A stretch of 64,000 nucleotides of DNA from Asticcacaulis currens (GTDB taxonomy: Bacteria; Pseudomonadota; Alphaproteobacteria; Caulobacterales; Caulobacteraceae): assembly GCF_028550395.1 (NCBI RefSeq), contig NZ_JAQQKW010000004.1, positions 186,001 through 250,000 of the forward strand. The letters run 5' to 3'. Every line of letters starts with the position of its first letter. Within the stretch, counting starts at the first letter, position 1. The position numbers and the translations under genes are program-made. This document shows positions 1 through 9,176 of this stretch, one piece after another. Under the pieces are notes generated by a model. It ran no database searches. It was not told where the DNA came from and saw nothing but the letters and a program-made list of their open reading frames with translations.

Positions 1-83
1 TTCACGGTTTCCGCCCACACCGGCACGCTCGTCAGGGAAAGGGCCACAATCAGCCAGAGACAAAAAGTGATCAGCCCGTCCAT
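1..83 (-). CDS. Secreted protein, N-terminal fragment cut by window edge
   Basis: A reading frame starts with ATG at 83 on the minus strand and runs off the window after 27 codons. The visible peptide begins MDGLITFCLWLIVALSLTS and continues to VWAETV. This is a classic Sec signal peptide: short N-terminus, hydrophobic core and an AxA-like cleavage site (VWA). The mature protein is not in the window, so its function cannot be read. It lies downstream of the TonB receptor on the same strand, behind that receptor's terminator. An exported carbohydrate-active enzyme would fit such a locus, but that is inference. Confidence 0.5.
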   Translation of the reverse strand, partial: MDGLITFCLWLIVALSLTSVPVWAETV

Positions 84-270
84 CCCGCCGGCCCCACGCC
101 CCTTCGAAATCACTGTCCGATGCACGAATGGTTCTCCCTGGCTTTGCAGAGCCCTCAGGCCACCCGCCCCGCAAGAGGCGCCTCAAATTAATAGCAATTC
201 AAAAAATTCAATCAACTAAAATAAGTTTTTGCAAACGATTTTAATTCGAAAATTTTAATCAGTTAAAAGC
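84..270 (-). promoter_or_regulatory. AT-rich upstream region of the partial secreted gene
   Basis: This stretch is much more AT-rich than the flanking genes, as expected of a promoter. Around 229-242 it reads TTGCAAACGATTTT, which resembles a half of the CG-centred operators used by LacI-family sugar repressors. No matching second half is obvious, so the operator call is weak. Confidence 0.25.
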
Positions 271-303
271 AAAAAGGGCCCGCGCCTCAGTTGAGGGCGG
301 GCC
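271..303 (-). terminator. Rho-independent terminator of the TonB receptor
   Basis: Read on the minus strand, GGCCCGC...GCGGGCC arms enclose an inner CCTCA/TGAGG pairing and are followed by CCTTTTTGC. It lies about 65 bases after the receptor stop codon at 369, on the correct strand. Confidence 0.8.
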
Positions 304-368
304 AGTTTGCACCACTAATACATACAGAACGCTTTAAATATTCATATTAGAAACATGAATACATTGTA

Positions 369-3035
369 TTACATTTTCAGATTCACGCCGACGAAGAAGC
401 GGCGGCCGTTCTTGTAGAAGGCGGTCGGCGCGTCTGCGAACGAGCTGAACGAGTAGTACATCTCGTCGAGCAGGTTCTGACCGTTGGCATAGACCGAAAT
501 CTTGTCATTGACCTTATAGGTGGCTGACAGATCGACCTGCTTGTAGGAATCGGTGAAGTCCTTCGAGTTACGACGACCGATGCCCGTGAAGTATTGCGAG
601 CGGTAGTTGTAGCTCAGGCGAACCTGCCAGGGGCCTTCTTCGTAGTAGGGGATGACGCTGATGGTATCACGCGACAGGTACGGCATGTTGTAGGCCGTCG
701 TGCCCGTGTCGGCATCGGCGAAGGTGTAGTTCGCGATGATACCGAAGCCGTAGGCGATATCCTTTTGCCCTTGCAGCGCAAAGCCGGTGACAGAGGCGTT
801 CTGGGCATTAAAGGGCGACGAGAAGGAGTAGGTCGCGTTGGCATTGGTCAGCTTGTTGAAGAAGACTTTTTCCTGCGTGTCGTTGACAACGTAGGAGCTG
901 ATCTTGCGGTGGAAGAGTTCCGCCGCCAGAAGGCCGGTCTTGTCGAAGTACCATTCCACCGACGCTTCGAAGTTGGTCGATTCATAAGGCTTCAGGTTGG
1001 CGTTACCGCCACCGCCGGTCAGCTGACGGTCGTTCAATTCCACAGTGCCGGCCAGTTGGCTGTAGCGCGGACGGGCGATCACCTGCGCCGCACCGACCTT
1101 GATCAGGACATCATCGGCGGCTTCATAAACAACGTTGATGTTCGGCAGCAGCTTGGTTTCTTTCTGAGTGACGCTCTTGGGCGTATAGGTCGTACCGCCG
1201 TCTGAGGTTTCCCAGTAGTTCGACTGGTCTTCGGTCGAAACCAGTCGCGCACCGACGTTACCGCGCCACTTGTCGTGACGGAAGTTGCCTTGCAGGTAAC
1301 CTGCCGCGATGTTTTCCTTCACGGTGAATTCCATGCCGTACTTCGGCCCGTTATAGCGGGTGATGCTGGCATTGATGACACCGAAGATGCCGTCACGCGT
1401 CAGGCCCAGATACTGCATGGCGTTGCCGCTGCCGCCCATATCAGCCCACAGGCCGTCCGGAGTCAGTTGCGAAGCGAAGTCACTGAGGTAGAGCGTCTTG
1501 TTGGCGAAGTAGTCCCAGCCTTCGGCATCCAGCGAGTTCTCGTGCTTGGTCAGCTTGGCGCCGAACAGAACGGTCTCAAAGAAACCGTCCAGATTGCGGC
1601 GGAAGTCGATCTGACCGTAGGTTTCCTTGTCCGTGGTGCGGCTGCGTTCCATGCCGCCCATCTGGACGTAGTTGCCGGTCACGCCGTTGATCGTGCTGGT
1701 CGAAGACGACGGCGAACGGAAGAACGACTTGGGCGTCGTGGGCGAGGTATCGTAGTTGATATAAGTGCTGTTGGCCGTAAAACCGAACTGGAAGCCCGAG
1801 TTCAGGTCGAAGCTGATCATGCGCTCCGGCTCTTTACCGCCGGTCGCCTGCGTCCAGCCGACATTACCGGATACCTTCCAGTCACCGGCATTCCACTTAC
1901 CGGCCAGGTTGACGCTGTCCGTCTTGACCACCGTGGTGCGCAGGATGGCGTCATACTGCGTCAGGGTGCCGGTGCCAGGGGCCTTGGCGGGCACATAAGC
2001 GCCGGTGATCAGGCCATTCGCCACAGTGAAGTCGCGAGAGTTAGAGCTGTTCCACACCGGAACGGCGTACATCGACTGGTTATAGTTGGTGTAGTCGCCT
2101 TCGATATGCAGGGCCGTCAGGTCGAACTGCGTGTCGTCATTCGGCTTCCACTGGATGGCCGTGCTGACACCGGTGCGTTGACGGGTCTGGTCGAAATAGG
2201 CCCAGTTGAAGCAGCAGGGCACATTGGCAGCCGCCAATTGGTTATAGGACGCCAGGGTCGGCGCTGCGCCGTTGATCTTCGGGCCGGTGACAGTGTTCCC
2301 GGACACCGTGAAGGCGCTGTTGAAGGCGCCGGCACCCATATAGCCGAAATATTCGATACCGGCGCGATGCAGTTGCTGCTTGTCATAGGTGGCCGCGACG
2401 AGGACACCAAAAGTGCGGGCTTCGTTATGCCAGCTATAGAGCGCCGAACCACGGACATCGCCCTTTTCCGAGCGGTCATTATAGCTGTAGCCGAGCGAGC
2501 CGGTGATGGTGCCGGGCTTCAGGTCCAGCGGCTTGCGGGTTTCGAGGATAACCGTACCGCCCAGAGAGCCTTCGTCTATCCACGCTTCAGGGCTCTTATA
2601 GACCTTGAGCTGACCGACGATTTCCGGCGCCATCAGCGAATAGTTGAAGGTGCGGCTGGTCGGGTCGTTCGGGTTACCGCCCCAGTCGGCCGAGGCGATC
2701 GAGTGGCCATCGACCAGAATGCGGTTCAGAGCCGGGTCGGTACCGTGGATCGAGACCTTTTCGCCTTCGCCGAAGTTACGGTCAACGCTGACACCCGGCA
2801 GGTGCGACAGCGACTCTGCGATATTGGTGTCGGGGAACTTGCTGACGTCTTCGGCCGAGATGACATCGACAATAGCGTCGGTCTTCTTCTTTACAGCCGC
2901 AGCCTTTTGCAGGCTGCCCTTGATGCCGACGACGACAACCTCCTGAACGTCGCCACCTTGCTGTGCATAGGCCGCGCCCGAAAGCATCACCCCGACGAGC
3001 GCCGTGCTCATCAAAACAGAGCGTTTCAAACTCAT
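369..3035 (-). CDS. TonB-dependent receptor, Xanthomonas/Caulobacter type
   Basis: Outer-membrane beta-barrel receptor of 888 residues for energised uptake of a large substrate. The N-terminus has a signal peptide ending in AYAQQ, followed by a TonB-box-like EVVVVG and a plug domain (about residues 35-165) with NIAESLSHLPGVSVDR, the RILVDG element and a GGTVIL segment. The rest is barrel, ending in VGVNLKM. A GTG precedes the chosen ATG by one codon, but an AGGGGA ribosome site fits the ATG. It is divergent from a tryptophan-halogenase operon, a pairing typical of sugar-uptake loci in Caulobacterales. The substrate is not visible; a sugar derived from glycans is inferred from the neighbouring kinase and GH130. 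Confidence 0.9.
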   Translation of the reverse strand: MSLKRSVLMSTALVGVMLSGAAYAQQGGDVQEVVVVGIKGSLQKAAAVKKKTDAIVDVISAEDVSKFPDTNIAESLSHLPGVSVDRNFGEGEKVSIHGTDPALNRILVDGHSIASADWGGNPNDPTSRTFNYSLMAPEIVGQLKVYKSPEAWIDEGSLGGTVILETRKPLDLKPGTITGSLGYSYNDRSEKGDVRGSALYSWHNEARTFGVLVAATYDKQQLHRAGIEYFGYMGAGAFNSAFTVSGNTVTGPKINGAAPTLASYNQLAAANVPCCFNWAYFDQTRQRTGVSTAIQWKPNDDTQFDLTALHIEGDYTNYNQSMYAVPVWNSSNSRDFTVANGLITGAYVPAKAPGTGTLTQYDAILRTTVVKTDSVNLAGKWNAGDWKVSGNVGWTQATGGKEPERMISFDLNSGFQFGFTANSTYINYDTSPTTPKSFFRSPSSSTSTINGVTGNYVQMGGMERSRTTDKETYGQIDFRRNLDGFFETVLFGAKLTKHENSLDAEGWDYFANKTLYLSDFASQLTPDGLWADMGGSGNAMQYLGLTRDGIFGVINASITRYNGPKYGMEFTVKENIAAGYLQGNFRHDKWRGNVGARLVSTEDQSNYWETSDGGTTYTPKSVTQKETKLLPNINVVYEAADDVLIKVGAAQVIARPRYSQLAGTVELNDRQLTGGGGNANLKPYESTNFEASVEWYFDKTGLLAAELFHRKISSYVVNDTQEKVFFNKLTNANATYSFSSPFNAQNASVTGFALQGQKDIAYGFGIIANYTFADADTGTTAYNMPYLSRDTISVIPYYEEGPWQVRLSYNYRSQYFTGIGRRNSKDFTDSYKQVDLSATYKVNDKISVYANGQNLLDEMYYSFSSFADAPTAFYKNGRRFFVGVNLKM

Positions 3036-3389
3036 CACTTCGTCCCCTTAATGGTCATAAATCCACGTTTGCTCGCACGCCGTTTCTCGCCATCAAGGTG
3101 CTGAAATTGCGTTCGTATAACGAAAGTATGACAACTTTGAACTCTGTCAACGATAATTCATATATTTGATTTATTAATTGCACATTTTAGAGACCAAATT
3201 TGCCATATAAATAAACCAAAATTCTCAGATCGTTCAGAAAACTGAGAAATAATATAATTAAATCAGTAATATATAACTCCGTGGGAATAAGGAGGTAATA
3301 TTACCAATTATATGCCTTGATGCAAATTGGCAACATAACCACCAAAATACCAAAATGCCATTGCGCCGTTTCGCAAAGTTTGTGACGCT
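3036..3389. promoter_or_regulatory. Divergent promoter region with two dyads
   Basis: This AT-rich region separates the receptor (minus) from the halogenase operon (plus). TTCTCAG at 3222-3228 pairs with CTGAGAA at 3242-3248. GGTAATATTACC at 3294-3305 is a perfect 12-base palindrome directly joined to an AAGGAGG run. Either dyad could bind a regulator controlling both directions. No gene is visible; a 21-codon frame just upstream of the halogenase has no convincing start. Confidence 0.45.
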
Positions 3390-4967
3390 ATGCCTTCACG
3401 CCCCGCTCCAACCCTTTTCTCGCCCCGGCACGCCATGCAGGATTTACCTCGTAAACAACCCGGTTTTCGAAAGATTGTTGTCGTCGGCGGTGGGACGGCT
3501 GGGTGGATGACGGCGGCGCTTCTGGTCCGCCTTACCGAAGGCCGTCTGGGTCAAATTCATCTGATAGAGTCGGAAGACATAGGCACCATAGGCGTGGGCG
3601 AAGCGACGATTCCGCCAATCCAGGACTTTAACCGGCTACTAGGCATCGACGAAACGACGTTTCTGCGCGAGACCAAGGCCACCTTCAAGCTGGGGATCGA
3701 GTTTCGCAACTGGCATCAGAAGGGCGACAGCTATATCCACCCCTTTGGTGTGATCGGGGCGCAGATCGGAAGGGCCGGTTTCCATCATTACTATACACGC
3801 GCGGCCCTGTCCGGAGACACCACGGCCTTCGAAGCCTATTCACTGGCCAGCGTCGCCGCCCGGCAGGGCCGCTTTGCGCCCCCCCCCCGTCACGACAGCG
3901 GCGTGCATTCCACCCTTGGCTATGCCTACCATTTCGACGCCGGCCTGTTTGCGCAATTCCTGCGCCGCTATGCCGAAGCGCGCGGCGTGATACGTCACGA
4001 AGGGCGCATTACGAAGGTGAATCAGCGCGCCGAAGATGGCTTTATTACTGGCCTGGAGACCGAACGGGGCGAGACTCTCGACGGAGATCTTTTCCTCGAC
4101 TGTTCCGGTATGCACGCGCTACTTCTGCAAAAGACGCTGGAGACGGGTTTTGAGGACTGGAGCCACTGGCTGCCCGCCAACCGGGCCTGGGCCGTGCCCT
4201 GCTCTAATGTCTCGGCCCCCCTGCCCTATACGCGGGCCACGGCCCATAGCGCGGGGTGGCAATGGCGCATCCCGCTGCAACACCGCACCGGCAATGGCCA
4301 CGTCTTCAGCGCCGACTTCATGAGCGAGGATGAGGCGCAGCGGATACTTCTCGACAACCTCGATGCCCCGCCCTTGGCTGATCCCCGCCTTATTCGTTTC
4401 CGCACGGGCCGCGCCCGACAATTCTGGCACAAGAATGTCGTCGCCATCGGCCTGTCCGGTGGCTTTCTTGAGCCGCTCGAGTCCACCTCTATCCACCTGA
4501 TCCATTCGGGTCTGATCAAGTTCATGGATCTGTTCCCGGACCCGGACTTCAATCCGCTTCTGGCCCAGCAGTATAATCAGGCGGTCGGCATGGATTATGA
4601 CACCATCCGCGATTTCCTGATCGCCCATTACAAGCTGACCAAGCGCGACGATTCCGAATTCTGGCGATACTGTCGCGAGATGAGCATTCCCGCTTCACTC
4701 CAGTATAAGCTGGATCAGTTTCGCGAGAGCGGTCGGGTTATCATGTCCCGCGGCGACCTGTTTCAGATCCCAAGCTGGCTGGCCGTCTTGTTCGGCCAAG
4801 GCGTGATGCCGAAGCGTTATGACCCGCTGGCCGATCTCATCGAACCGCAGGACCTTTCCGACATACTACGCCAGATGCAGGGCACTATCACCGAATACGC
4901 AAACACCATGCCGCCGCAGGCCCGCTATCTGGAACAACTTGGCCTTACCCTTGCGGCGGGAAAGTAG
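3390..4967 (+). CDS. Tryptophan halogenase family flavoprotein
   Basis: Flavin-dependent halogenase-family protein of 525 residues. The FAD-binding GGGTAGWMTA lies near residue 34. The family lysine region reads TKATFKLGIEF, and the diagnostic WxWxIP motif appears as GWQWRIPL. The later LSGGFLEPLESTSIHL block is also typical. True members chlorinate or brominate tryptophan using FADH2 from a partner reductase. Caulobacterales carry many such genes beside TonB receptors, and their substrates there are unproven. The start is uncertain: ATG 3390 or ATG 3435 (MQDLPRKQPG), neither with a clear ribosome site. The gene holds a run of ten C at 3879-3888. CutC follows after 7 bases, so the genes are probably co-transcribed. 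Confidence 0.85.
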   Translation: MPSRPAPTLFSPRHAMQDLPRKQPGFRKIVVVGGGTAGWMTAALLVRLTEGRLGQIHLIESEDIGTIGVGEATIPPIQDFNRLLGIDETTFLRETKATFKLGIEFRNWHQKGDSYIHPFGVIGAQIGRAGFHHYYTRAALSGDTTAFEAYSLASVAARQGRFAPPPRHDSGVHSTLGYAYHFDAGLFAQFLRRYAEARGVIRHEGRITKVNQRAEDGFITGLETERGETLDGDLFLDCSGMHALLLQKTLETGFEDWSHWLPANRAWAVPCSNVSAPLPYTRATAHSAGWQWRIPLQHRTGNGHVFSADFMSEDEAQRILLDNLDAPPLADPRLIRFRTGRARQFWHKNVVAIGLSGGFLEPLESTSIHLIHSGLIKFMDLFPDPDFNPLLAQQYNQAVGMDYDTIRDFLIAHYKLTKRDDSEFWRYCREMSIPASLQYKLDQFRESGRVIMSRGDLFQIPSWLAVLFGQGVMPKRYDPLADLIEPQDLSDILRQMQGTITEYANTMPPQARYLEQLGLTLAAGK

Positions 4968-4974
4968 AGTTTAA

Positions 4975-5757
4975 ATGGCGCCTTACAAACACCCCACGCT
5001 GCTAGTAGAGCCCGTTGCCCGGCCCACGCAGACGCATCCCTGCCGTCTTGAGGTCTGCGTGGACAGCCCGCGTTCGCTCTATGCCGCCGTCGAAGGCGGT
5101 GCCGCGCGTATCGAGCTTTGCAGCGCGCTCAGCCTGGGCGGACTTACGCCGGGGCCAGGCCTCGTGCGCACGGCGCAATCACTCGGCCACTCCACCCGCG
5201 CCATGATCCGCCCCACCGAAGGCGGGTTTGTCTATGGGCCAGACGATCTGGATGTCATGCGACGCGATATTGACGCGATGGCCGATCATGGTCTGGAAGG
5301 CGTGGTGATGGGGGCCCTTACTCCGAAAGGATACCTCGACGAGTCCTTTCTGGCCCGCCTGTGCAGCCATGCCAAAGGCCTGAAAATGACCCTTCACCGC
5401 GCGATCGACCTGACGCCCGATCCGCTTGAAGCCCTTGAAACGGCTATCGGGCTCGGTTTCGACACCGTCCTGACCTCCGGCACACAAATGCGCGCCATCG
5501 AAGGACTGGACATCGTCCGGGCGCTGGTTGAAACCTCCGCCGGGCGTATCGACATCATGGCCGGTGGCGGCATCAACGCGGCGCAGATCGGCGAGATCAT
5601 CGGTGCCACCGGCGTCAACTGGGTGCATGGTTCCTGCTCGCGTTTGCAGGAGGTCGGGCCTGCCGAGTTGGAACTGGGGCTGTCAAGCGACAGCTATCGT
5701 CTCACCGAGGCCTCATTGGTCAGGGCGATCTGCGACGCCCTGCAACCGCAGAACTGA
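4975..5757 (+). CDS. cutC: CutC family TIM-barrel protein
   Basis: 260-residue protein with the CutC signature LEVCVDSPRSLYAAVEGGA followed by RIELCSALSLGGLTPG, plus later TLHRAIDLTPDP and VLTSGTQ blocks. CutC was named for copper tolerance in E. coli, but its biochemical activity is unsettled. Here it sits between a tryptophan halogenase and a sugar kinase with gaps of 7 and 10 bases, so a role in carbohydrate catabolism is at least as likely as one in copper handling. The first 20 or so residues precede the conserved domain, so the true start may be slightly downstream. Confidence 0.85.
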   Translation: MAPYKHPTLLVEPVARPTQTHPCRLEVCVDSPRSLYAAVEGGAARIELCSALSLGGLTPGPGLVRTAQSLGHSTRAMIRPTEGGFVYGPDDLDVMRRDIDAMADHGLEGVVMGALTPKGYLDESFLARLCSHAKGLKMTLHRAIDLTPDPLEALETAIGLGFDTVLTSGTQMRAIEGLDIVRALVETSAGRIDIMAGGGINAAQIGEIIGATGVNWVHGSCSRLQEVGPAELELGLSSDSYRLTEASLVRAICDALQPQN

Positions 5758-5767
5758 GGATTGGCCG

Positions 5768-6676
5768 ATGCACGAATACCTTATCGGCATTGATGGTGGT
5801 GGCACGCGCTGCCGCGCCCGCCTGACAACCAACGAAGGCCGCGTTATCGGACAGGGCCTGTCGGGCCCGGCTAATATTCAGCTCGGCCTCGACTACAGCT
5901 GGCGCAATATCAGCGAGGCGATCGACCGCGCCCTGGATCAGGCGGGCTTGGATAGACACCTGTTCCCGCGTTGCCGGCTGGGGCTGGGACTGGCCGGTGT
6001 GGTCACCGAAGCTGACCGTCAGCAAGTTGCCGCCAAGGCCGCAGCGTTCCACAGCGTCAAGGTCGCCACCGACGCCCACACGGCGTGTCTTGGGGCCTTT
6101 GGGGGCCGTGACGGGGCCATCTTCATCGGAGGGACGGGTTCGGTCGGCTATGCGTGGTTGTCGGGCGAAAGCCATCAGGTCGGTGGCTGGGGCTTCACAC
6201 TGGGCGACGAAGGTTCGGGCGCGACCCTTGGTCGTCAGGCATTGCGTTATGCTTTGATGGCGCGCGATGGACTGATTGAAGGTACGGCCCTGACCGAGCG
6301 CGTCAATCGCTTCTTCACCAGCGCGGGTATTGACCTTCAAACCTGGCTAGCGACAGCGCGCCCCACCGATTTTGGGACCTTTGCGCCAGATGTGATGGAA
6401 CTGGCCGAAAGGGGCGACCCCTGGGCGCTCGATATCCTCAAGATCAATGTTGGCTGGCTTGAGACATATGTACGACGCCTGACGAGACTGGGTGCACCGC
6501 GGGTTTGTCTTCTAGGGGGCGTTGCGCCGCGCTACATGCCTTATCTGTCGGAAGAGGCCCTTTCGCTGATTGCGGATGCCCAGGGCGATGCTCTGGACGG
6601 AGCGCTTCTGATGTGTACGGGTCTAAGCGAAGGGCAATTGCCAGGCGGGCTCGATATCCCACAACTCGTAAACTGA
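5768..6676 (+). CDS. BadF/BadG/BcrA/BcrD-family ATPase, probable N-acetylglucosamine kinase
   Basis: 302-residue actin-fold ATPase starting MHEYLIGIDGGGTRCRA, whose DGGGT is the phosphate-1 loop. FIGGTGSVGYAW and the GGWGFTLGDEGSG block are characteristic of bacterial and eukaryotic N-acetylglucosamine kinases in this family. The ATG at 5768 lies 10 bases after the cutC stop, so it is the last gene of the halogenase operon. It would phosphorylate an imported amino sugar in the cytoplasm. The family also contains activators of benzoyl-CoA-type dehydratases, but the size and sequence blocks favour a sugar kinase. Confidence 0.8.
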   Translation: MHEYLIGIDGGGTRCRARLTTNEGRVIGQGLSGPANIQLGLDYSWRNISEAIDRALDQAGLDRHLFPRCRLGLGLAGVVTEADRQQVAAKAAAFHSVKVATDAHTACLGAFGGRDGAIFIGGTGSVGYAWLSGESHQVGGWGFTLGDEGSGATLGRQALRYALMARDGLIEGTALTERVNRFFTSAGIDLQTWLATARPTDFGTFAPDVMELAERGDPWALDILKINVGWLETYVRRLTRLGAPRVCLLGGVAPRYMPYLSEEALSLIADAQGDALDGALLMCTGLSEGQLPGGLDIPQLVN

Positions 6677-7004
6677 GACGTTTAGCTCAAACTGGCCTGT
6701 AACAAGGTTAGCGTGGCCTTAGACGTTGACGTCCCAGCCAGGTGGCTCATGTGGTCAACCCTGGTTTTCGTAGTTTCACGCGTCGAGTGAACTGATGGTC
6801 AGGAGACGGGCGGGCCCTTAGTCATCCCTTTGACGTGTTTTACCAAAAGCGTAGGGGGCTGGCTGAGCCTTAAAAAGGCACCGGCGACCCGTCTTACTCA
6901 AAACCTCTGGTGTCAGATGGCAACAGATGGGCTGACCAAGGGGGATTCTGACATGCTGTCCCGCTGCGGTAAAATTCAAGTCGGCTGACGCCGAGCGTTA
7001 TCGG
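6677..7004. other. Gene-free interval of 328 bases
   Basis: No reading frame with a ribosome site or recognisable peptide was found on either strand, and there is no clear terminator. It separates the end of the kinase operon (plus) from the end of the 723-residue gene (minus), so it is a convergent 3' region. Confidence 0.4.
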
Positions 7005-9176
7005 CTACCAGCTAACAAACACGGTGGCGTCTGCGGGGACCTGCGCCAGGCGGCTGTTATGTTCGGTCTTCAGCGATACATCGGTCTCGTCGGTCCTCAG
7101 GGTCAGATCGGGTAAGCGACGGCGCTTCTTGGCCAGAAAGCGGACGCAGGCCATCTGACCCGTCGGGCCTTTCAGGACCAGCATCAGACCCGCCGCATTG
7201 CGCGTTATCGAGTAGGGGTAGTCGGCAAACAGCCAGAAGGGCAGATCGACGCCGTAAAAGCCACGCGCCGCGATAATAAAGGCCCCGCCGCATCCATAGA
7301 TCTCCTGCCCCACCTGCCCCGCCGGTTGCCCGTCCGCGTACAGGTCTTCCAGCGGAAACGACAGCGCCCGGTCGATATGGCCGTTGCGGATGGTGGTCGC
7401 CAGCGCTTCTTTCGGCAGGGCGTCGGGATAGTAGGACCAGCTTCTGTCAAAGGCGAAGCGGCGATATTCGGACAGCAGCAGCTTGACCTTGGGCGGCAAC
7501 TGCTCCCCGGCCAGTTGCAGCACCTCGTCAAAGGCTGAGAAGGACTCAAAGCACTCATAGGCCGCCATATAGGGTGCATCGTGCAGGCAGGTGACGCCGA
7601 AGAAGTTGCTATAGGCCGAGGCATTCTCAATCTGCGAATCCCACAGCACGCAATTGTGCACAAAGCTCGCCAGAAACACCTCGGCCTGCGCCAGATAGCG
7701 CTCATCACCGTCCATGCGCCACAGCTTGATACAGGCGGCAATCCCCCAGGCCGTCAGATTGGCCTGATAGACCAGTTCGAAACGCATCCCCTCGGTCGCC
7801 TGCATGGCCGCTCGGGCCTCGTTTAAATAGAGGTCGTTGCCGGTCAACTGATGCGCCTGAAGCATGACATAGGCGTAGAGGCCTGCCACATCGGTCTGGC
7901 CATAGCCGTCACCCCGCGTCTCGGTAATCACCGAAAAGTCGCGCACATCGTACTGGATGGGCCACAGATATCTGAAATGATGCGCTGATCTGACCGCGTA
8001 GTCGAGCGAATCGAGAAACAGCTTTCGCGCCCGTTTGTCCCCCCTCAGGGCCAGCCGCCCCAGATTCATCAGCGGATGATAGAGGTACCAGGAATCCACT
8101 GCATTGGCGTTCTTGTCCTCCCCGACATTGGGCAGGTATCGGCGGATGACCCGCAGTTCCTTGTCGAAAAAGCGCCCCATCCCGGCCATCAGCACATCGC
8201 GGTAGGGCTCTGCCTTGCCGAACAGGGTCTGATATTCATCAATCGCCGAGGCAACGCTCATCTGCACCATGGAATCCGGATATTCCGAGGCGGTATAAGG
8301 GTGCAGATAGACCTGGCCGTAATGGCGAATGGTCGCTTCAGGTGCGGTCTTCAGGTCGTGCAGGGTCTGTTCAGCCCGCGCCGGCCAGTCGTGAAAGCGC
8401 GGTTCGGGCCGATCCAGATGCGGATAGATGTCGCCGATCATGTCGATAAACAGGCGCGCTTCTTCCGTCTCATTGCGAGCGCACTCCGTGCGCAGGCCCA
8501 GATAGGCGTCGGAAATGACATAGGTCTGCCCGGCCTTCAGCGGCGCGGTCGGCGGCGAGTTACCGTTGGGCGCGGCAGGCGGCTGATAGCCAAGCTCCGG
8601 CCACTCGCCGCCCACCACGCCGTCGGGTTTGGTGGCAGTCGCCAGAAAATAGGGATTGAGCGCCGTCAGGTTCTGCACATAGAGGACGCAACCGAATGCC
8701 GGTTCCTCGACACAAAAATAACACAGGCCGATATTGTAGCCGCGTTGCGCCGCCTCGACGCGGCCCTTCGTGGTCAGCGGATCGTCCTGCGCATCGAGCA
8801 CATAGAGGTCGCGCGGCCAGAAGGGCAGAAGGAGGTCGAAGGCAGGTCGAAGCGCACTGCGCACATTCAGGAGCGTCTCGCCCTTCAGGCTCACCTCTAC
8901 CGTCCATTCACCCGTCTCGGTTTGCGCGCGGAAATTCACGCCCGACGCGGTCGTTTCCAACCCCTCAATCCGATAGGGTCCGCTATTGAAGATCAGGCGC
9001 AGCGCCAGACCGCCACGCTCCGGTCGCGAAATTTTCAGCCATGGCGTGTCGCGTCCGGCCCGGACCTCCAGCGTCAGTCCGCCCAGGCACAGCCTTGCCT
9101 CAGCTTCCTTGCGGCCTTGCAAATCGGCCCGCACTCGCAGGGTCTCAGGCGTTACGGCCGCCGTTTTGCGTGCCAT
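7005..9176 (-). CDS. Uncharacterised protein, possible alpha/alpha-barrel glycan enzyme
   Basis: 723-residue protein without signal peptide or membrane segments; I do not recognise a family. The first 240 residues are beta-rich. The middle (about 260-600) is helical and rich in aromatic residues and in short motifs such as DSWYLYHPLMNLGRLAL, RGDGYGQTDVAGLYAYVMLQ and YGCGGAFIIAARG, the style of (alpha/alpha)6-barrel glycoside hydrolases and epimerases. It ends in a small beta domain. The ATG shares one base with the stop codon of the upstream SDR (TGATG), so the two are translationally coupled. The GH130 gene next door supports a cytoplasmic role in oligosaccharide breakdown, by inference. Confidence 0.75.
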   Translation of the reverse strand: MARKTAAVTPETLRVRADLQGRKEAEARLCLGGLTLEVRAGRDTPWLKISRPERGGLALRLIFNSGPYRIEGLETTASGVNFRAQTETGEWTVEVSLKGETLLNVRSALRPAFDLLLPFWPRDLYVLDAQDDPLTTKGRVEAAQRGYNIGLCYFCVEEPAFGCVLYVQNLTALNPYFLATATKPDGVVGGEWPELGYQPPAAPNGNSPPTAPLKAGQTYVISDAYLGLRTECARNETEEARLFIDMIGDIYPHLDRPEPRFHDWPARAEQTLHDLKTAPEATIRHYGQVYLHPYTASEYPDSMVQMSVASAIDEYQTLFGKAEPYRDVLMAGMGRFFDKELRVIRRYLPNVGEDKNANAVDSWYLYHPLMNLGRLALRGDKRARKLFLDSLDYAVRSAHHFRYLWPIQYDVRDFSVITETRGDGYGQTDVAGLYAYVMLQAHQLTGNDLYLNEARAAMQATEGMRFELVYQANLTAWGIAACIKLWRMDGDERYLAQAEVFLASFVHNCVLWDSQIENASAYSNFFGVTCLHDAPYMAAYECFESFSAFDEVLQLAGEQLPPKVKLLLSEYRRFAFDRSWSYYPDALPKEALATTIRNGHIDRALSFPLEDLYADGQPAGQVGQEIYGCGGAFIIAARGFYGVDLPFWLFADYPYSITRNAAGLMLVLKGPTGQMACVRFLAKKRRRLPDLTLRTDETDVSLKTEHNSRLAQVPADATVFVSW

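Noticed and set aside
1275-3104. 609-residue open frame antisense to the first TonB receptor
   Set aside because: Mirror of a high-GC gene: arginine/valine/glycine-rich, no family motif, and the receptor on the other strand is complete with signal peptide and barrel end.
3320-3385. Possible 21-codon leader peptide before the halogenase
   Set aside because: The AAGGAGG run is too far from its ATG and the peptide has no attenuator-like codon pattern.
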